From JBDLID01 sp039715055 (lineage in GTDB: Bacteria > Desulfobacterota > Desulfobulbia > Desulfobulbales > Desulfocapsaceae), in assembly GCA_039715055.1 (NCBI GenBank), contig JBDLID010000082.1:1-13950 (forward strand): DNA of 13,950 bases, read 5' to 3'. Position 1 is the first letter of the stretch; the number at the start of each line of letters is the position of its first letter. Both the position numbers and the translations under genes were made by a program. Shown piece after piece: positions 5,532 to 12,566 of this stretch. The notes under the pieces are model-generated. The model was not told where the DNA came from, made no database searches, and saw nothing but the letters and a program-made list of their open reading frames with translations.

Positions 5532-7685
5532 TTATCGGGCGTGGCCACCGGATGAGTGAGACTGATCATCATTTCGTGACGAACCCGGCAGGATAACGAT
5601 AGCAGCGACAACGATCGCCAGAATAATCAGACAACTCAGCGGGTCAAGGGCACCGCCGCCGCTGAACCTGGGCAGATCCGCCCGCTGACTTCTCTGCTGT
5701 GATCTCTCAGGAGTACGTTTTACAGAGGGCGCAGCCGGTTTTTTTACTGCTTTGTTGCTGACCAGCTCTTTTTGAGAGACAGCCTGGGGGCCGATATCGG
5801 CAACCGCCTTTGTCCGCATACGCGCAAGCTCCTCACGTACCCGTTGTCTCGCCGTCCGGTCTTTTTTGATCCTCAGCACGTTGCGCCGCTCAATGTTCCA
5901 GCGCTTATACTCTGCATCATTTTCAAGGACGAGAAAAGATGTGTACTCGGAAGTGATGGAAAACGCCTCGCCGAGCCGGACGATCTCATCAAGATCCTGC
6001 TGTCTCTTTCTCCCCTCCATCTGTTTCTCAATTCCCTTGATGCGGTGCTGTGCCCACATTCTCTCAATCTCAGGGTTCAGGTCATCAGCGGCAGGAAACT
6101 CGACTTTGGCCGTGGTCTCTATGGGTCGGCCGTTGACTTCCGCGGAAAAACTGATGGTCCCCTCTCCGCTTTTTTTGTAGCGGCCGTAGATCCGCAGCGG
6201 CATGCCGTGGAACAGATTTGGCAGTTGTTTGGGCTCCACATCATAAATATCAACACCGGCCACTTCGATTTTGAGTCCGGTTGCCGCCGGACGGATCAGC
6301 TTGCGCCTGAATCCTCTGGCCTGGCGTTTGAAGTCGTCGCCCCTTGAGATAAATGCAGCAAGGCCGCCGGCATCTTCAGCCATCTGCTGCAAGAGGGGAC
6401 GGTTGATTTCATTTCCGACACCAACACAGAAGACCCGGACGTTGGCCGGACGACTGCGAATCAGATCCATGAGAAGATGGCGCTCGGCCTGTTCGGTCAT
6501 GCCGTCACTGAGGATGACAACGTTTAAGGGGCGATCCGGATCGCCATACTTGTAGGCCGCAGTCAGTGCCGGCTGCAGAGAGGTGCCCCCTTTGGCTTCC
6601 TGGGAGGCGAGAAAATCACCGGCACGGCTGCGGGTCTGTTCATCTGCTGTAGTCAGCGTATTAAACAGGCTGCGGGCCTGGCGGTTAAAGGTGATCACCT
6701 CGAAACGATCCTTGTCGCCAAGAGTTGTGATGAACGAATCGATTGAAGATCTTGACGCACCGAGCTTACCCTCGTTGGCCATTGATCCTGAGACATCAAG
6801 GATGAAAATAAAATCGTTACCGTCATTTGGTTTCTCCAGTTCGCTGGCGGCAGTGAGCGTCATCTGGAAAAATCCATCCTCACCCTGCTCTTTGGAGGTG
6901 ATGAGGTCAAGACCGGAAACACCCCGGTCGGTCTGAACAGCGATCACCACATCTTTTGAAAGATCACCGTCATTTTGCTCCAGAGAGGCCTCGTAATAGT
7001 CAGAACCATGTTTGACCATGAGAAAATCATCTCCGTGACTGGGGCTGACCATCTCGGTGATGGGGACAACGGACTTGACGTTCACCTCGATTGCGAATTT
7101 ACCGTTAACCCTGCTGTCCTGCGTCCCCTTGCTGGTGGTAGCCAGAGGGTAGACATAGGTGGCCCGGTCATGATCAAAATCGAGCTCCTGATAGTAAGAG
7201 ATCCTGACCCGCTGCTTTGCCCGGGAAGCGATTGGGAAAATCCGCATCTCAAAGGTCTTGTAGTCGGTCTGCTCAAGAAGCCCCGGGTCACGTCGTACTC
7301 TCTTGTAGGAGTTATAGATCTCTCTTGCGCGCTCTTTTTCCACTACCTCGCCGATCATCTCCCTGCCATTGATCCACATGGAGAAATTGGCAACAGAAGC
7401 TCCTTTTGGTACCGGGAAGGTATAGAGGGCTTCGACCTGGCGTTCTTCCATGTTTTCAAACACCTGGTTGATTTCAGTAACGGCAATGTTGTTGTTGACG
7501 GTCACCTTGACATCGTGCTCGATAATTTCAAGCCGGCCGCCAAAACCGCCATCGGCGAGAAGCAACCCTGCGCTCATGCTCTTAAAAGGAAACAGGGTGA
7601 CAATTAATCCGATCAGAGTAGAGATAAACAGTCCGGCATATCCAAATTCTTTCCACGTTTTTCCATGTTGATTGATTCGCAGCAT
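5532..7685 (-). CDS. Secreted VIT and VWA domain protein with C-terminal GGG-type membrane tail
   Basis: The 717-residue protein starts with a basic N-terminus and a hydrophobic stretch (about 15-37) ending near SMSAG, a likely signal peptide. A VIT domain follows (about 50-168), then a VWA domain opened by the metal site DVSGS (Asp297, Ser299, Ser301), with GGTSLQPAL and ILSDGM completing the metal-binding pattern. A beta-rich part reaches about residue 560. Next comes a helical, charged region and a Ser/Pro/Lys/Arg-rich linker (about 620-672). The end is SGGGALDPLSC (Gly676-678, Cys685), one hydrophobic helix to about 702 and a short polar tail. This order resembles GlyGly-CTERM sorting signals and the VIT/VWA proteins known as sortase targets in marine proteobacteria. 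VWA domains bind proteins through a divalent metal; the ligand is unknown. ATG 7685 has a strong GGAGG. It leads the minus-strand unit, ending 60 bp before the preferred rhomboid start. Confidence 0.9.
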   Translation of the reverse strand: MLRINQHGKTWKEFGYAGLFISTLIGLIVTLFPFKSMSAGLLLADGGFGGRLEIIEHDVKVTVNNNIAVTEINQVFENMEERQVEALYTFPVPKGASVANFSMWINGREMIGEVVEKERAREIYNSYKRVRRDPGLLEQTDYKTFEMRIFPIASRAKQRVRISYYQELDFDHDRATYVYPLATTSKGTQDSRVNGKFAIEVNVKSVVPITEMVSPSHGDDFLMVKHGSDYYEASLEQNDGDLSKDVVIAVQTDRGVSGLDLITSKEQGEDGFFQMTLTAASELEKPNDGNDFIFILDVSGSMANEGKLGASRSSIDSFITTLGDKDRFEVITFNRQARSLFNTLTTADEQTRSRAGDFLASQEAKGGTSLQPALTAAYKYGDPDRPLNVVILSDGMTEQAERHLLMDLIRSRPANVRVFCVGVGNEINRPLLQQMAEDAGGLAAFISRGDDFKRQARGFRRKLIRPAATGLKIEVAGVDIYDVEPKQLPNLFHGMPLRIYGRYKKSGEGTISFSAEVNGRPIETTAKVEFPAADDLNPEIERMWAQHRIKGIEKQMEGRKRQQDLDEIVRLGEAFSITSEYTSFLVLENDAEYKRWNIERRNVLRIKKDRTARQRVREELARMRTKAVADIGPQAVSQKELVSNKAVKKPAAPSVKRTPERSQQRSQRADLPRFSGGGALDPLSCLIILAIVVAAIVILPGSSRNDDQSHSSGGHAR

Positions 7686-7741
7686 GGCGTCCTCCTATAG
7701 GTGAGTTGGTCTGATACGTTCTCTGTATTCAGAATATAAAT

Positions 7742-7757
7742 AGCGAGAAGTATGCCA
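7742..7757 (-). promoter_or_regulatory. Candidate sigma-54 (-24/-12) promoter for the VIT/VWA-rtcB unit
   Basis: On the minus strand the sequence TGGCATACTTCTCGCT matches the RpoN consensus TGGCACGNNNNTTGCT at 9 of 12 defined positions, including the essential GG and GC exactly ten bases apart. Transcription would start near 7730, leaving a leader of about 45 nt with GGAGG before the ATG at 7685. A divergent sigma-54 activator gene begins 140 bp away, which strongly supports the call. Confidence 0.7.
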
Positions 7758-7774
7758 CATGGGCCAAAAGGATA

Positions 7775-7787
7775 TAAATCATTGATT
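7775..7787 (-). promoter_or_regulatory. Candidate IHF binding site
   Basis: The minus strand reads AATCAATGATTTA, a perfect match to the IHF consensus WATCAANNNNTTR. It is part of the palindrome TAAATCA-T-TGATTTA (7775-7789) in an AT-rich stretch. It lies between the sigma-54-like promoter and the upstream repeats, where IHF usually bends DNA so that an enhancer-bound activator can reach the polymerase. Confidence 0.55.
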
Positions 7788-7843
7788 TAAATATATTTTT
7801 GCTATACCAAACCACGATTTTCCGATATAAACCAAAAGCCATC

Positions 7844-7884
7844 TGTACATTTTATGATCGCAAGTGTACACTTTGCGTACAAAG
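7844..7884. promoter_or_regulatory. TGTAC repeat cluster: candidate enhancer and autoregulatory operator
   Basis: TGTACA occurs at 7844-7849 and 7865-7870, 21 bp apart (two helical turns), with a related CGTACA at 7876-7881 a further 11 bp on. The second copy is the core of a near-perfect palindrome CGCAAGTGTACACTTTGCG (7859-7877; only one extra T breaks symmetry). CTTTG-CGTA-CAAAG (7871-7884) makes an overlapping one. The cluster lies about 90-140 bp upstream of the minus-strand promoter, a usual enhancer distance, and ends at the ribosome binding site of the activator gene, so binding there could also repress the activator itself. Confidence 0.6.
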
Positions 7885-7897
7885 GAGGAGAATAATT

Positions 7898-9373
7898 ATG
7901 GGAAAATCGCCCGGAGAGCTCAGAAAAGAGGAAAGGGATTTTTTTCGCAATACCAGGGATGCCATCTTCAGCAATCCATTTGGTGAACGAAGAGCCAGCA
8001 TAGACCGGCTGATACTGGCCAACACCACAGACAACGGCAGGGACAAGGAAAAACAACTTGCAACAAAGGTCGCTGTCCGACTGGACCGGTTGCTCTCTGA
8101 GCAGGGGAAAAACATTTACGATTATCGGGCCAAAGACAGTGATCTTCTCCGCTACGGCGTTCTTTTCTCAGTTTTTCACAGGTTTTGCGACCGACTCGAT
8201 GAACTGATCATCACCCAGCTCGAACAGGGTGACGCCCCCAGCCGGGTCAACTTTTCCGAAGAGTGTCTCGGGTTGCTTGCTGGCTACGGCCTGAATAGTG
8301 ATGATGCCGAGAAGTGTTTCGCACTCTTCTTCCAGCTGCGCAGGGCCTTTTTCTTCATCAACCGTATCATTGGCTCCAGCATCCCCATGCAGGGGCTGCG
8401 CCTCAACCTGTGGAACAATGTTTTCACCCACGACCTGGGCCTCTACGAAGACCATCTGTGGAACAGAATGGAGGATTTCTCAACGATTCTCCAGGGCGAA
8501 ACAGGAACAGGCAAAGGCATGGCGGCGGCAGCCATCGGCCGCTCCGGTTTTATTCCCTTTGACCGGGCCAAAGGCTGTTTTGTGGAAAGCTTCACCCGGG
8601 CTTTTGTCTCCATCAACTTCTCCCAATACCCTGAAGAGCTTCTCGAGTCAGAGCTGTTCGGCCATAAAAAGGGTGCCTTTACCGGCGCCATCGAAAACCA
8701 CGACGGGGTCTTTGGCCGCTGCTCCCCTCACGGTTCAATCTTTCTTGATGAAATCGGTGAAATCGCAGAACCGGTTCAGATCAAGCTGCTCACTGTTCTC
8801 CAGGAGAGACGATTCTGCCCGGTGGGCAGCCATCACGAACACCGGTTTCACGGGCGGGTGATTGCCGCCACCAATCAGGATCTGCTTGCCCTGCGCAAAA
8901 AAGGTCGCTTCCGCAACGACTTTTATTACCGACTCTGCTCCGACTCCATCCAGGTCCCGACTCTTCGCAGCAGGATTCATGAAAATGAAGACGAACTCGG
9001 CCAGCTGCTCGAGCGAACTGTGACCCACATCCTCGGAACCGATTCTTCAGAGATTGCCGGATTCATAGAAGAGGCAATCCGCCGAAACATCCCCCAAGAC
9101 TACCCGTGGCCCGGTAATGTCAGGGAACTGGAACAGTGCGCCCGCCGGATTCTCATCAAACACGGCTATGAAGGGGACCAGATCGTCGCAGCCGGCGGCC
9201 GGCAGGAAGAGGATATTGGTGATCAGATCCTGCGCGGCACCCTCACGGCCAGTGAACTTTTAACTGTCTACTGCCGGCACCTCTACGACCGGCTTGGCTC
9301 TTATGAAGCGGTAGCCAGACAGGTTGACCTGGACCGCAGAACAGTAAAAAAACACATAACAGAAGTAAGATAA
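7898..9373 (+). CDS. Sigma-54-dependent transcriptional activator with unrecognised N-terminal domain
   Basis: The 491-residue protein has a complete AAA+ sigma-54 activation domain: Walker A GETGTGKG (200-207), the sigma-54 contact loop GAFTGA (259-264), Walker B IFLDEIGE (281-288), RxxxFYYRL arginine-finger region (about 338-346) and PWPGNVREL (403-411). A Fis-type helix-turn-helix ends the protein (about 467-489, SYEAVARQVDLDRRTVKKH). Residues 1-190 are largely helical and contain no receiver, PAS, GAF or evident CARF pattern I can recognise, so the signal is unknown. About 20 extra residues separate Walker A from the ESELFGHKKGAFTGA segment. The frame is open upstream to 7799, but ATG 7898 has AAAGGAGGAG 7 nt upstream and the extension would be translated from the operator, so 7898 is the start. 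It is divergent from the VIT/VWA-rtcB unit, its probable target. Confidence 0.9.
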   Translation: MGKSPGELRKEERDFFRNTRDAIFSNPFGERRASIDRLILANTTDNGRDKEKQLATKVAVRLDRLLSEQGKNIYDYRAKDSDLLRYGVLFSVFHRFCDRLDELIITQLEQGDAPSRVNFSEECLGLLAGYGLNSDDAEKCFALFFQLRRAFFFINRIIGSSIPMQGLRLNLWNNVFTHDLGLYEDHLWNRMEDFSTILQGETGTGKGMAAAAIGRSGFIPFDRAKGCFVESFTRAFVSINFSQYPEELLESELFGHKKGAFTGAIENHDGVFGRCSPHGSIFLDEIGEIAEPVQIKLLTVLQERRFCPVGSHHEHRFHGRVIAATNQDLLALRKKGRFRNDFYYRLCSDSIQVPTLRSRIHENEDELGQLLERTVTHILGTDSSEIAGFIEEAIRRNIPQDYPWPGNVRELEQCARRILIKHGYEGDQIVAAGGRQEEDIGDQILRGTLTASELLTVYCRHLYDRLGSYEAVARQVDLDRRTVKKHITEVR

Positions 9374-9382
9374 GAAGAAACA

Positions 9383-10273
9383 ATGATGATCTCCTCCAAG
9401 CCGAAACAGTCTATTTTAATCGTTGATGACACCCCGTCGAGCCTCAACATTCTTGGCTCCTGCCTCTCTCCAGACCATACGATCTTCATTGCCAAGAACG
9501 GTCGCGACGCCCTCGACCGCGCCGTCGAGATCCTCCCCGATCTGATCCTCCTCGATATTGTCATGCCCGGCATGGACGGCTATGAAGTGTGTGAGAGATT
9601 AAAGACCGACAAGATCACCTGCGACATTCCGATTATCTTCATTTCCGCAAAAACCAGCCTTGAGAATGAGTCAAGGGGGCTCGCTCTCGGAGCTGTTGAT
9701 TACCTGAAGAAACCGTTCAACCTCCCCATCGTTAAAAACAGGGTACGGACCCAGCTCTCCCTGAAAAGAGCACGGGAGAATGCGGAAATGCTTGTAGAGG
9801 AACGAACCGCCGAACTGGTCAACACCCAGGAACAACTTGAAAAGAAGACAAGGACTCTCGAGGAAACCAACACGGCGCTGGAGGTTCTTCTGCGTCGCAG
9901 GGAACAGGAAAAAATCGACCTCGAAAACGAGATCATGTTCAATGTCAACAAGCTGGTCCGGCCTTATCTTGAGAAACTTGAGCCGGTCATCACATCTGAA
10001 AAGTACAGGACTCTCCTCCAGCTCGCCATAATCAACCTCAATGAAATCGTTGACCCTTTTACCCGTGGTCAACTGGCCAGCATCGCAAAACTTACGCCTG
10101 CTGAAATGCAGGTTGCGAACTTCATAAAAATGGGCAAGACCTCCAATGAAATCGCCATATTCCTAGGACTTTCAATCCGAACCATCGAGGTTCACCGCAG
10201 CAGGATAAGAAAAAAACTGGGACTGAAAAAACGTTCCGCAAACCTGCGCGAGCACCTGCGTCGACACCTCTGA
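9383..10273 (+). CDS. Receiver-coiled coil-LuxR DNA-binding response regulator
   Basis: A 296-residue protein. The N-terminal receiver (about 9-125) has the acidic pair in ILIVDD, phospho-acceptor Asp58 in LILLDIVMPGMDGYEV, and the K-P pair in YLKKPF. Residues about 128-190 are a charged coiled coil including TLEETNTALEVLLRRR, a linker typical of LuxR-type regulators in sulfate-reducing deltaproteobacteria. A GerE/LuxR helix-turn-helix follows (about 232-296, LTPAEMQVANFIKMGKTSNEIA and SIRTIEVHRSRIRKKL). It should bind DNA when phosphorylated; its kinase partner is unknown, though the hybrid kinase immediately downstream is a candidate. It starts 9 bp after the sigma-54 activator with only a weak purine-rich ribosome binding site (AGAAGAAA), so the two genes are probably co-transcribed. 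ATG at 9386 is an equally possible start. Confidence 0.9.
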   Translation: MMISSKPKQSILIVDDTPSSLNILGSCLSPDHTIFIAKNGRDALDRAVEILPDLILLDIVMPGMDGYEVCERLKTDKITCDIPIIFISAKTSLENESRGLALGAVDYLKKPFNLPIVKNRVRTQLSLKRARENAEMLVEERTAELVNTQEQLEKKTRTLEETNTALEVLLRRREQEKIDLENEIMFNVNKLVRPYLEKLEPVITSEKYRTLLQLAIINLNEIVDPFTRGQLASIAKLTPAEMQVANFIKMGKTSNEIAIFLGLSIRTIEVHRSRIRKKLGLKKRSANLREHLRRHL

Positions 10274-10419
10274 AAAACGTTCTCAGGCTTTTTACATTTC
10301 CAACTTCTCCGCCGGGGACCTGCCAAACCCAATACACCCCTTCACTCTGTTATTGGAAAGTGCTATTGTATAGGTGTAAATGTCGTCCCTGTCATGTAAC
10401 AGCATTGCGAGCACTCTAT

Positions 10420-10452
10420 ATACGTATCAAACATAGGTATAGACATACGTAT
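10420..10452. promoter_or_regulatory. Three ATA(C/G)GTAT repeats upstream of the kinase promoter
   Basis: Near-identical octamers lie at 10420-10427 (ATACGTAT), 10433-10440 (ATAGGTAT) and 10445-10452 (ATACGTAT), with starts 13 and 12 bp apart, ending 7 bp before the -35 element at 10460. Two copies are perfect palindromes. This is a typical position for an activator or repressor array. The regulator is unknown; the LuxR-type protein encoded just upstream is a candidate. Confidence 0.5.
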
Positions 10453-10459
10453 AGAACAG

Positions 10460-10487
10460 TTGACTTTGACAGCTATTCCTATATAGT
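10460..10487 (+). promoter_or_regulatory. Candidate sigma-70-type promoter of the hybrid kinase gene
   Basis: TTGACT (10460-10465) and TATAGT (10482-10487) are separated by 16 bp, close to the sigma-70 consensus. Transcription would start near 10494, just ahead of the kinase coding region. Within 10274-10459 I see only the octamer repeats as a further feature, and no strong terminator after the LuxR-type gene. Confidence 0.55.
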
Positions 10488-10508
10488 GGCAGCACCTTTT
10501 CTCGCAAG

Positions 10509-12557
10509 GTGAACAGCTTAAGCAGCAAACCTTCAACATTCGGGAAATCACCATCAATGGGTTCCAAGACCGACAACCAATCTCCTGGTAACGATTTATG
10601 CCCTAAGCAGCTTTTTCAGGCCATTGAACAAAGCTCCGACCCTGTCGTACTGACAGACACCTCTGCGATCATCATCTATGTCAACAGCGCCTTTGTCCGG
10701 ACAACAGGCTACCAGCGGGAAGAGGCCATCGGCAAAACACCGGCCATTCTCAAATCAGGCCTGACCCATGATTCCCTCTACCGCTCCATGTGGGAGACCA
10801 TAGCCAGGGGAAATGAGTGGTCCGGTGAATTCATCAACAAGAAGAAGAATGGTGAAATCTACGAAGAGCACACCAAGATCGCCCCGATCCGTAACGAGGA
10901 GGGCACCATAACTCATTACATGGCAACCAGGGAAACAATCACAGACCTGAAGAGGGCCTGTCGTCAGGCTGAGATTGCCAACGAAACGAAAAACAAATTT
11001 CTGGCCAACATGAGCCACGAAATTCGTTCTCCCATCAAACTGATATCGGCAATGGCCGAACAGCTCTTTGAGTCAAAACTCGAGCCCGGACAGTTCCGTT
11101 TCCTGTCATCCATTCAAAATGCTGCCGACCACCTGCTTCTTCTCATCAATGACATTCTTGATTACTCAAGTATAGAATCTGAGATACTGAACCTTGATAA
11201 ACAGCCCTTAGACCTGGCCAAGCTGTTTGACCAGCTCCACGACACCCTGGATTTCTCAGCCGCCAAGAAAGGCCTCCTGTTCAACTGTATTCTTGAGGGT
11301 GACACTGAGCTGCTCCCGATCTGTGACAGGCAAAGGCTCCACCAGGTACTGACCAACCTGGTCGGCAACAGCATCAAATTCACCGACAACGGTAAGGTTG
11401 AAATCAAGGCGGTCATCTGTGGGTTAACCGAAGATTCCTGTTCCGTCTCCTTTTCGGTCCGTGACACAGGCATCGGCATCACCCCTGATCAGCAGCAGAC
11501 GCTACTTGATGGATTCAGTCGGGTTGACACTTCAACAACCAGTCAATACGGTGGCACCGGTCTTGGGCTTGCCATCAGCAGGAAACTGATCCAACTCATG
11601 GGAGGCGGTGATCTGCAGGTCAAAAGCAGCCCCGGTCTCGGCTCACTGTTTTCATTTACCCTGAATCTTCCGACAGAACCGCTCACCGAAGAAAGCCCAC
11701 AGCCTCAGCCACCCACCGGCACCGCTGCCCATCACCCCTTGAATATCCTTCTTGTCGAGGACAATGAAGGCAACCAGGAACTTGCCAAACTGATTCTCGA
11801 GCAGGACAACCACAAGGTGACCATAGCTGAAAACGGCCTTGAGGCATTGGAGACTCTGTCCCGGTCATATTTTGAAGTGGTCCTGATGGACATTCAAATG
11901 CCGGTGATGGATGGTTTGCAGACAACTTCCCTGATCCGCGACTTTGAAACTTCCCAGCGCGCCTGTCTTTCCGAGGCTCCTGACCTCGAGGACGGCCTCC
12001 GTTCCAATTTATACAGGCGTCACACCCATATCATCGCCATGACAGCTCACGCCATGGCCGGTGACAGGGAACAGTGTATGGCCGCAGGCACAGACGACTA
12101 TATTGCAAAACCCTATAATAAAAAACAGATTCGAGCGACCCTCGCCTGTTTCAGTAACAGATCAACTCCTGATGAACCGGAGAGTCCACCAGTTCAGGAG
12201 ACAATCCCGGCTTCACTGGTCTCTACAGAAAATGTCCTTGAACACCTTAAAAAGAAATTTGATATCCGGGCCCAAAAAGCAGACACCATCCTTGACACGT
12301 TCATACGTGCGATGAGTGGTAATCTGACTGATCTCTCAGGTGCCGTAAAAGACAACGATAGCGAGATGATCAACGCCCAGGCCCATAAGATTAAAGGCAG
12401 CCTCTCCACCCTCGGCCTGCACGATCAGGCAGAACTGGCCCAGAAACTTGAGCACAGTGACCAGACAGCTGAGAAGGACTGGGTCGAAGAACTACTTGGT
12501 CGGCTGAGTTCCGAATTGAAACCGCTTTTGAATTCCTTAACCACAAACCTGTCATAA
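10509..12557 (+). CDS. Soluble PAS hybrid histidine kinase with receiver and HPt domains
   Basis: A 682-residue cytoplasmic protein with no membrane segment. It has one PAS/PAC module (about 35-155, with YVNSAFVRTTGY) and a HisKA helix with His170 in NMSHEIRSP. The HATPase_c domain carries LTNLVGNSIKFT, DTGIGI and GGTGLGLAI. A receiver follows with Asp461 in VLMDIQMPVMDG and AKPY near its end, then a C-terminal HPt with His626 in AHKIKGSLSTLG. All modules of a His-Asp-His relay are in one chain, so phosphate could leave through His626 to a separate receiver; the receiver proteins next door are candidates. The PAS and receiver resemble those of the kinase at 26-2128, suggesting paralogy. Start is uncertain: the GTG at 10509 lacks a clear ribosome binding site, and the ATG at 10557 (weak GGGA upstream) would remove 16 poorly conserved residues. 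Confidence 0.9.
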   Translation: MNSLSSKPSTFGKSPSMGSKTDNQSPGNDLCPKQLFQAIEQSSDPVVLTDTSAIIIYVNSAFVRTTGYQREEAIGKTPAILKSGLTHDSLYRSMWETIARGNEWSGEFINKKKNGEIYEEHTKIAPIRNEEGTITHYMATRETITDLKRACRQAEIANETKNKFLANMSHEIRSPIKLISAMAEQLFESKLEPGQFRFLSSIQNAADHLLLLINDILDYSSIESEILNLDKQPLDLAKLFDQLHDTLDFSAAKKGLLFNCILEGDTELLPICDRQRLHQVLTNLVGNSIKFTDNGKVEIKAVICGLTEDSCSVSFSVRDTGIGITPDQQQTLLDGFSRVDTSTTSQYGGTGLGLAISRKLIQLMGGGDLQVKSSPGLGSLFSFTLNLPTEPLTEESPQPQPPTGTAAHHPLNILLVEDNEGNQELAKLILEQDNHKVTIAENGLEALETLSRSYFEVVLMDIQMPVMDGLQTTSLIRDFETSQRACLSEAPDLEDGLRSNLYRRHTHIIAMTAHAMAGDREQCMAAGTDDYIAKPYNKKQIRATLACFSNRSTPDEPESPPVQETIPASLVSTENVLEHLKKKFDIRAQKADTILDTFIRAMSGNLTDLSGAVKDNDSEMINAQAHKIKGSLSTLGLHDQAELAQKLEHSDQTAEKDWVEELLGRLSSELKPLLNSLTTNLS

Positions 12558-12566
12558 CCTGAGCCC

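Noticed and set aside
6975..7607. 210-codon open frame on the plus strand opposite the VIT/VWA gene
   Set aside because: It lies wholly antisense to a gene with clear VIT and VWA domains and its product has no recognisable motif; the same holds for the frame at 5772-6347.
7782..7808. TTGATT and TATACC as a sigma-70 promoter for the activator gene
   Set aside because: The spacer is only 15 bp, both hexamers are weak, and the region is AT-rich, so chance matches are likely; it also overlaps the IHF site.
7799..7897. N-terminal extension of the sigma-54 activator by 33 codons
   Set aside because: The extension would be encoded by the operator-like palindromes and lacks a ribosome binding site, whereas ATG 7898 has AAAGGAGGAG at ideal spacing.
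8298..8861. 187-codon frame overlapping the sigma-54 activator on the same strand
   Set aside because: It is an alternative reading of the AAA+ coding region; the activator frame has all its catalytic motifs and this one has none.
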